DNA from: Megaustenia siamemsis
Lineage: Eukaryota; Mollusca; Gastropoda; Stylommatophora; Ariophantidae
DNA: 64,000 bases
Direction of reading: 5' to 3'
Assembly (NCBI GenBank): GCA_032433765.1
Contig: JAVIAB010000008.1
Span: 37,707,491-37,771,490, forward strand
Part shown: positions 45,901 through 54,900 of the stretch, in pieces
Layout: each line of letters opens with the position of its first letter
Position numbering within the stretch: the stretch's first letter is position 1
Notes under the pieces: generated by a model
The model's database searches: none
The model's input: the letters and a program-made list of their open reading frames with translations, nothing else
What the model was told of the DNA's origin: nothing
Position numbers and translations under genes: made by a program

Positions 45901-48900
45901 GAACATTGATGAGAGAGGCAAGAGCAGCAGGAATCGGCTCCCTCAATGAGATAGAACTGCTTGCACAGAACAGAGACAGATGGCGAGATTTGATAAAATA
46001 TCTTTAAAAGAAAACTGCTAGAACAAAAATTCATATAGGAGAAGGTGTATCTTGGTCTACGCCCTATGGGCCGGTTACGGCTCGAAAGGTCAATAGATAG
46101 ATAGATGATACTACAATACATCTGTCCTTTTATTTAGTCTTTAAGTATATACATGAATTATGTGGGGGGTGGTTGTCAGGCAAATGCAGAAAAATGCTGT
46201 GGCAGTTTTTACTATGGTGTTGTAATCTAAGGTTTAATATAAGCTTCTTGCTGCAGAATTTAAAACCCCACATTGCTAATTGTAAATGTCAACAAGCTGA
46301 AATATGTGAGCATAAAATCCACATTAAGCCTTTTCTTTTGTTTCCTAAAGGTTATGTCCACCCATATTGTGGCCTCATGTTTTTCTAAGGCTAAATATGG
46401 TCTAATTTGTAACAATTTATGACTTGCCATTTACTGACTAAAGCAACATACAAAGAATTAGACAACAAAGTGAAAAGTTCGGCAAGAAGAGATACAAGAG
46501 CTTATATAGACAACTTGGCAGAGAAAGCAGAGACAGCTGCAATTACAGGAGACAGCAGAACTCTCTATACTGTACAAAAGATGCTGACAAACACCTATAC
46601 ATCCAGTGGAACACCAATTCTAGACAAATCTGGATTAATGCTAACAACAAGCGCAGACATAAAAGCCCGTTGGGCGGAACACTTCAAAGAAATTCTTAAC
46701 CGTCCACTACCTCACAGTTTAATAGATTTTGAAGCTGAAACACCAGCAGCAGAATTAGATGTAAATTTAGATGACTTCACCTTGAGTGAAATAGAAACCA
46801 CCTTAAAGCTAATGACCAATAACAAGGCTGCTGGGAGGATAAGTTAACAGCTGAGATCCTCAAGGCAATTGATAGCCATAATTTAATACATCTCCAAAAA
46901 ATGTTCAACATCATTTGGAAAAGAGAAGACGCCTCATAAATGGAAAAAAGGAATCATTGTTAAGATCCCAAAAAAGGGCAATCTTAGAGATTGTAACAAC
47001 TGGAGAGGCGTGACACTTTTGTCAGTTGCCTCAAAGTTATTCTGTAAAATCATCCTAAATAGAATAAAGGATTCAATAGATACAGTAATGCGTGAAGAAC
47101 AGGCTGGGTTTAGAAAAGGGAGAAGCTGTCTTGACCACATTTTCACTCTACGACTTATATTGGAGGAACACATTGAAAAGCAAAAACCTTTTGTACTTAA
47201 CTTCATCGACTTCAAAAAAGCATTTGATAGTATTCATAGAGATTCTTTGTGGAAAATTCTGAAGCAATATGGTTTACCATCAAAAATCATAAATATTATC
47301 AAAGACATGTATGATGGTTACACATGTGCAGTTCGAACAGAGGAAGGACTGAGCGAATGTTTCCCAATAGAAACTGGGGTTAAACAAGGATGTATTTTAT
47401 CGCCCTTGTTATTTGGAATTGTTATGGACTTCATAATGAAGAAATGCTGCACTGGTAATAAAGGCATCGAATGGATACAAGGAGACCATTTGGAGGACCT
47501 CGACTTTGCTGATGACATAGTTCTCATCAGCAGTCAGATAAAAACGATGCAGGAAAACACAAATGAACTATCATCAATAGCCAGCAAAATTGGGCTTGAG
47601 GTCAATCATGAAAAGACTAAAGTCATGAAAAGTTTAATTCCAACAAGTGACAAAATATACATGGAAAACAAACCAGTAGAAGAGATCGATCACTTTATCT
47701 ATCTTGGAAGTCACATTGATCGAGAAGGGGATACGAGCAAAGAAATTAGAATCAGACTGGCTAAAGCAGCAATGTCTTTCAGAAGCCTTGAAAAGTTGTG
47801 GAAATCAAAACTCATTAGCACAAACACAAAACTTAGGCTATTCAAATCAAATGTACTATCAACCCTTACGTATGCGTGTGAAAGCTGGAAAACAACAAGA
47901 GATATAGAAACAAAGTTGAACGCATTCGAAAATAAATGTCTAAGGAAAATACTTGGTATAGAATGGAACGAATTCAAAACAAACGAGGAAATTAGAGAAA
48001 TCGCCAATCAACCACTAATATCTTCAGTAATAAAGAAAAGACGATGGTCATACGTTGGACATGTGATGAGAAGAGATAATAATCGAATAGCAAAGCAAGC
48101 CCTCATATGGGAAACAACAGGTAAAAGAAAAGAGGAAGACCCAGGGAGACACTGAGAAGAACATTGATGAGAGAGGCAAGAGCAGCAGGAATCGGCTCCC
48201 TCAATGAGATAGAACTGCTTGCACAGAACAGAGACAGATGGCGAGATTTGATAAAATATCTTTAAAAGAAAACTGCTAGAACAAAAATTCATATAGGAGA
48301 AGGTGTATCTTGGTCTACGCCCTATGGGCCGGTTACGGCTCGAAAGGTCAATAGATAGATTTACTGACTAGTTGGTTTTAGCGTTCTAATAGATGCATTA
48401 GCGTTCTAATAGATGCATAAGAGAACTGGAAAATTCACTTCTGGTGATGTAATGGTGAAACCAATTGCAAATATTTTTCTTAAATATGAACCCTCCAACC
48501 ACTGCATAGACAGGTTGATGCAGTTAGCTACCCTCAGCACTGAAAGGCTAAAGCTATCATATACTTTTTAATCTAATTTTTTGACTGGACACCAGAATAA
48601 GGCAGTAATCAACAATATTCTGTACTGGCACTATATTAACACAGGTTAAGTTTGCGATGGCATTCTATCATATATATATGTGTGTATGTATCTGTGTGTG
48701 TGTATGTATCTGTGTGTGTGTGTGTATATATGTATGACCAGAAATAAGTGAACAATGTGGATTTGTTAAAGGAAAAGTCACTATGAAGGCAATATACAAC
48801 CTGAGAACCTTGATAGAAAGAGCCATATTTGTGCTTAATAGACTTACAAAAGCATTTGACAAAGTAAAGCATGTGGAAATAAGCATTATGCTGGAGAAAT

Positions 48901-51900
48901 TAAACATTGATGACAAGGATCTGAGAATCATAAAAAATGTACTGGCAACAAACAGCAGCTATAAGAATTAGCAACCAAATAGGGCAGTTTCAATATATGA
49001 GTCGGGCAATGCTGTATTCTGTCGCTGGATTTGTTATCAACTTGACAGCGAAAATATGAGATCAATAGTAGAAAAAAAAGGAATTGAAGTCACAATATAA
49101 ACAACTTGCGATAAGCGAGTGACAGACTGTGAATGGACTACAAAAACGTAGACATAATGGTAAAAGTAAGCAACAAGAAAGGTCAGTCTGAATAGTAAGA
49201 AAACAATATCTATTGACCTTTTGAGCCATAGCCGGCCCATAGGGCATAGACCAAGATACTCCTTTTATCTGAATTTTTATACGTTTCATTAACAATCGTT
49301 TTTAATGATAGCGGGTTGTTAAACCTCTGATCAACGGTTCTATACCAAGCCGGAGAAATATAATTCCCCATCTTGGATACAACAGGAAACCAGCATGCAG
49401 CATAAAAATAAACAAGTTCAACATGTCAAATACTTGGGCACATTAATATCAGATGGAAGATGCATAAAAAAAATAAAAAGCAAAGTAGCTCATGTCAAAA
49501 TAGCATTTCAGAAAGTGCGAAAATGTCTTGTGCAACAAGTCTATGTCAATAGAAGTGAGTTTATTGGTGCTATATAGAGCCAATTATGACTTATAGAAGC
49601 GAATCATGGACAGTGGACAAAGAAAAGACAATTAGATACCAGAGATGGGATTTCTCAGTATGTTGAAAGTTGCCTGAACCCAATGTACATTTCAGAGAGG
49701 CCAACACAAAAAGTGTTAAGATGTTAAGTTACTAGCCAGGTTGAGCACTGGTCAGTCGAAGGGTGATCATATTAGTTTTGTCAAGTAACCTAACCCGACG
49801 AGTGTTCTGAATTAGTTCAATTCTCGCTGGTATTTTGGAGTGACAAAGTAAGGGTTAGATTAGGAATTTGTACCAGCGAGACAGGGGAGAAACATCTGGA
49901 GATAATGGCTGATTACCAATTAGTGAAGAATAGATAGCTAGAAATGAACGATCAAACTGAAACACAAATTTAGCTAGACAAGAATGATGCAGTTTTGGTC
50001 CATCTTAGACTGTTTTAACTCTTTCTGTACATTTCGATGTGCCATGCTGATTTCGGACGTGTACATTTTGCCGCATAGTGCGTCACTTTCAATTTGATTA
50101 GTATAAACTGTCATCAATCCATATTCTTTTTACGTGTCTCATATCATCTTAGTATTGGTGAAATCTAATTCCCTGTTTATCTAAAAATTATATATTACGT
50201 GATCTATAAATATAAACATGTTGATTGATATTTAATATGTTGAAAAATGTCTCTGAAATCTCTACCATTAAATTGATTAAAAACCCTCCGTACTGAAAGA
50301 GTTTAAGAACTTAGTTCAGTTAGATGTAACTGAGTAGCATTTTAAAGTACCCCCGCTACGCCAGGTGGCATATAGGGAATATGGTATTAGTGACCATAAA
50401 TTTTACAGACCTTCAGCACATGATTTTTGGGTAATGTGGTCAGTATTATGCCCATGCCGCTTTACTTTCCCAGAAAAAAAATCCGGTACCCATTAAGGCT
50501 GGGTGAACCGAAAATCGTCGGTTGGGGGGATCGAACCCTACCTCTTGTCCTTTGTAGTCCAGTTCACTAACCACTGAGCTATCGCGGCTCCCTAACTGAG
50601 TAGCATGTTGTAGGTTTATATATTGAAGTTTATATATGGAGTTCATGTCTTTCTAATTGTGGGCATCTTATGTTTATGCCATTAAAATTAGAGGCTAATT
50701 GTGCCAGAATAAAAATCTGTTGAATGCAATTGTCCTAGATTATGTCCACGACTGTTTTCCTGCTCCAAAAGATCTATAGAAGTCCAGGAAAGGTGTTCTG
50801 TCTGAGATCAGGCCTTACAACAGACAGAATAACACCAGCCTCATAATAAAGAATACAAGCCCTCAGCTAGAATATAGCTCCCTGGTTGAAAAGGACATCC
50901 TAACATGCCACAGAGGGGTAGCGAGGCGACCAGTGCTTATTCCGCTGAAGAGATTTATCATCACATGTTGAAAAACCAAATGGATCTGTGCAATTAAGAA
51001 TTATAACTTTATGATTAAATCTTAAACATATTTGATCTGACCCATAGAAATAGGCCTATTTTCAAATATTTTTATCTTTTAGGGGCAACAACATTCACAC
51101 ACATTCCGTTCATCCTTAATATGGTGACACAGTGCAAGGAAGTCTTCCCTAGAGTGGGTTATGCTACAGGCAATACGCCAACCTATGCCACTGGAATCCT
51201 GGGATACCTTTTAGCAAGCAGTATTCCGGTATGTTTATTCCAGTAAAACAAAGTATTCAACATTAGCGTTTTAGCAGAATCCATTTTTTTTTCTAACTTG
51301 TATTTTTGTAAAAGTTCTTATGGACATAATTTCTGGTGTGAATTAACATTTTATTTCTGAAAAATTCTTGTGCATCATTTGTGATGTGAATTTTTAAATT
51401 GTATTTCTGGTAGAAGAGCCGCGATAGCTCAGTGGTTAGTGAACTGGACTACCACGGACAAGGGGTAGGGTTCGATCCCAACCGACGGCTTCCGGGTTCA
51501 CCCAGCCTTAAATGGGTACCGGAATTTTTTTCTGGGAAAGTAAAGCAGCACGGGCGTAATACTGACCACATTACCCCAAAAATCATGTGCTGAAGGTCTG
51601 TAAAATATAGGGTCACTAACACCATATTTCCCTATTCGCCACTTGGTGTGACGGGGTACTTTACTTTTTTTACTTTATTTCTGGTAGAAGTTCTTGTGGG
51701 AATAATTTCTGATGAATATATTTTTGTACCCTTTGACATCTTTATCCAAGTTTGGCATTGGTAGCAGTGTGTTACAGTGCTCTGTTTGCATCTGTTATAT
51801 GCTTGTTTTGTAGTTTTGGAACCATCTATCCAAATACCTGCTTGTATGTTTTCATTGCTTTATTTCCTAAGTATTTTAAACTTGTCACCTGTTTCAATTT

Positions 51901-54900
51901 AAAAATATTCTCAATTATTTGTGCTTCCTTATCTTGCTGTGATTTGTCTATGCCAATTATCTATTGTGATCCAATGTTTGTTGTATTCATGCTATAAGTG
52001 CTTGTGTGACTGAAAATGAGCTTACGTTAACTAGGCTGTTTTAAATGTGGGTAATGTACTCTGTGCAATGAATGGCCATATATAAACTTGTCGTACACCA
52101 GATGAGTAGCCTTCAGTTTCAGCTCAGATTTGCAATAGATCAGGATAGATGGCATTTTGAACCATGAGAATGTTTTGTTAGTGCTGTTTTTATGGTCCCT
52201 ATTATTTTGCACTTATATCTGGTTCTAATTCTAAGTCTTTGTTTAGTAATGTTAAGTCTGTAGCCTTTATTTACATATGTTATATTAAGTAGTCTGTGAA
52301 GTCTTTGTTTACTTATGTTAAGTAGTCTGTGAAGTCTTTATTTACTAATGTTATGTTAAGAAGTCTGAAGTCATTATTTACTAATGTTATGTGCTGAAGT
52401 CTTTATTTACTGTTATGTTAAGAAGTCTGAAGTCTTTATTTACTGTTATGTTAAGAAGTCTGAAGTCTTTATTTACTGTTATGTTAAGAAGTCTGAAGTC
52501 TTTATTTACTGTTATGTTAAGAAGTCTGAAGTCTTTATTTACTGTTATGTTAAGAAGTCTGAAGTCTTTATTTACTGTTATGTTAAGAAGTCTGAAGTCT
52601 TTATTTACTGTTATGTTAAGAAGTCTGAAGTCTTTATTTACTGTTATGTTAAGAAGTCTGAAGTCTTTATTTACTGTTATGTTAAGAAGTCTGAAGTCTT
52701 TATTTACTGTTATGTTAAGAAGTCTGAAGTCTTTATTTACTGTTATGTTAAGAAGTCTGAAGTCTTTATTTACTGTTATGTTAAGAAGTCTGAAGTCTTT
52801 ATTTACTGTTATGTTAAGAAGTCTGAAGTCTTTATTTACTGTTATGTTAAGAAGTCTGAAGTCTTTATTTACTGTTATGTTAAGAAGTCTGAAGTCTTTA
52901 TTTACTGTTATGTTAAGAAGTCTGAAGTCTTTATTTACTGTTATGTTAAGAAGTCTGAAGTCTTTATTTACTGTTATGTTAAGAAGTCTGAAGTCTTTAT
53001 TTACTGTTATGTTAAGAAGTCCCATTTTGCAAAATAATAGTGTTCATTTTTGGCCCATGTTTTCTTTTCCACCCCCCCCCCCCACACACACACACACACA
53101 CACCCACTCTTATTAAGGACATTTTTTTGGTTCTCATTTATTTAGAACAATTTTTGGTTCCTATTTATTTCAGGACATGTTTGTTCTCATTTATTCAGAA
53201 CATTTTCTGGTTCTCATTTATTCAGAACATTTTCTGGTTCTCATTTATTCAGAACGTTTTCTGGTTCTCATTTATTCAGAACGTTTTCTGGTTCTCATTT
53301 ATTCAGAACATTTTCTGGTTCTCATTTATTCAGAACATTTTCTGGTTCTCATTTATTCAGAACATTTTCTGGTTCTCATTTATTCAGAACGTTTTCTGGT
53401 TCTCATTTATTCAGAACGTTTTCTGGTTCTCATTTATTCAGAACGTTTTCTGGTTCTCATTTATTCAGAACGTTTTCTGGTTCTCATTTATTCAGAACGT
53501 TTTCTGGTTCTCATTTATTCAGAACGTTTTCTGGTTCTCATTTATTCAGAACGTTTTCTGGTTCTCATTTATTCAGAACGTTTTCTGGTTCTCATTTATT
53601 CAGAACGTTTTCTGGTTCTCATTTATTCAGAACATTTTCTGGTTCTCATTTATTCAGAACATTTTCTAGTTCTCATTTATTCAGAACATTTTCTAGTTCT
53701 CATTTATTCAGAACATTTTCTGGTTCTCATTTATTCAGAACATAGATTTCACAAAACCCTTGAGGCGGTTGAGTGATGATGATCTAAAGCGGATGAATCT
53801 AAAGTATTACAACTCTGATATACACACAGCATCTTTTGTCTTGCCAAATTATGCACGAGATGTAAGTACACAATTGACAAATTTTATTCATCTTTTGTGA
53901 CATACTAGTGGATTTTAACAAAATAAAAAGCCTGTTTGTATATCATGTTGTAAATAATTGCAACAGTTTTTAAAAGTCCTATCTGTTGTGGACACCATGG
54001 AAGATGACTGCCTGGAAGTTATCTTTGGGAGAAGTAAAGACTATAATAGAAACCCAAACAGAAACCACATGAAGTGTGGGCTTAATGTGTTCAAGATCCA
54101 GAAAGCCAAATGAGTGAACCACAATGCAGGCTGGTGGGGAAAATCAAGAATGGGCTAGTAGTATGGACCATGCAACTGACTTGTCTTAGATCATGGTATC
54201 GCTCTTACACCATAGTATTGCTTCTATGTTAACATGGCAACAGAACATCAAAATTCTATTTGTAACAAAAGAAAAATCTAACTGCACAATTGTTAAAGGA
54301 TAGTATTAAAACAGGTCAATGAATGCCCAGGAACAATGTTATATTTTGATGGTAGATGCGTATCCTTGCCACTGCACCTTTATTTAGTCAACACACACTG
54401 ATGACATAAACTGATAACATTAGTGATGAGCCACGCTCCCCACTGGACACCAATGTCCGCGTTGACGCTGGTCGCCGACTGCACTGACTGTCGGCCTCCT
54501 CCCTGACAGCCTTGCTGGAAGAATGGACTCGTGATTTGCGTCGCTGCCTGACTGCTTCTTACTTGATGGAACAGCAGCTCAAGACTGGCCAGGAAACTAA
54601 TGCTGAGCTTCCCCTTGTGATCTCCGTATAGCGGTACTTCACGCTGCTTCACCGATGGATGGCCATGCAGACGTTCAGACCCCAAACTTCTCCGCAACCC
54701 TACTGTTCGTTCTTCACCATAATGATCATAACCACAAACACTGATGAAATGACTGACCCAAAATTGACTCATAAAATAGGACTTGAGTTTATTCACAGTT
54801 CATCTGACCAGTGACACCACAGAGTGGACAAAACGAGTGACTTAAAAGCGCTCGGCTGCTCTCACACATTAATTATATTATAGGCACCGTTTATTACACT

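Noticed and set aside
52384..53116. Three ORFs of 212-241 codons on both strands
   Set aside because: All are readings of 19 identical 33-bp units.
53745..53746. Acceptor ACATAG as start of SRM exon e
   Set aside because: It gives the wrong phase after exon d. TTTATTCAG at 53738 restores it and adds NID before FTKPL.
53040..53776. ORFs of 199-209 codons with repeated IYSE or FIQN motifs
   Set aside because: Translations of the 27-bp intronic array. The real exon starts at 53739 in another frame.
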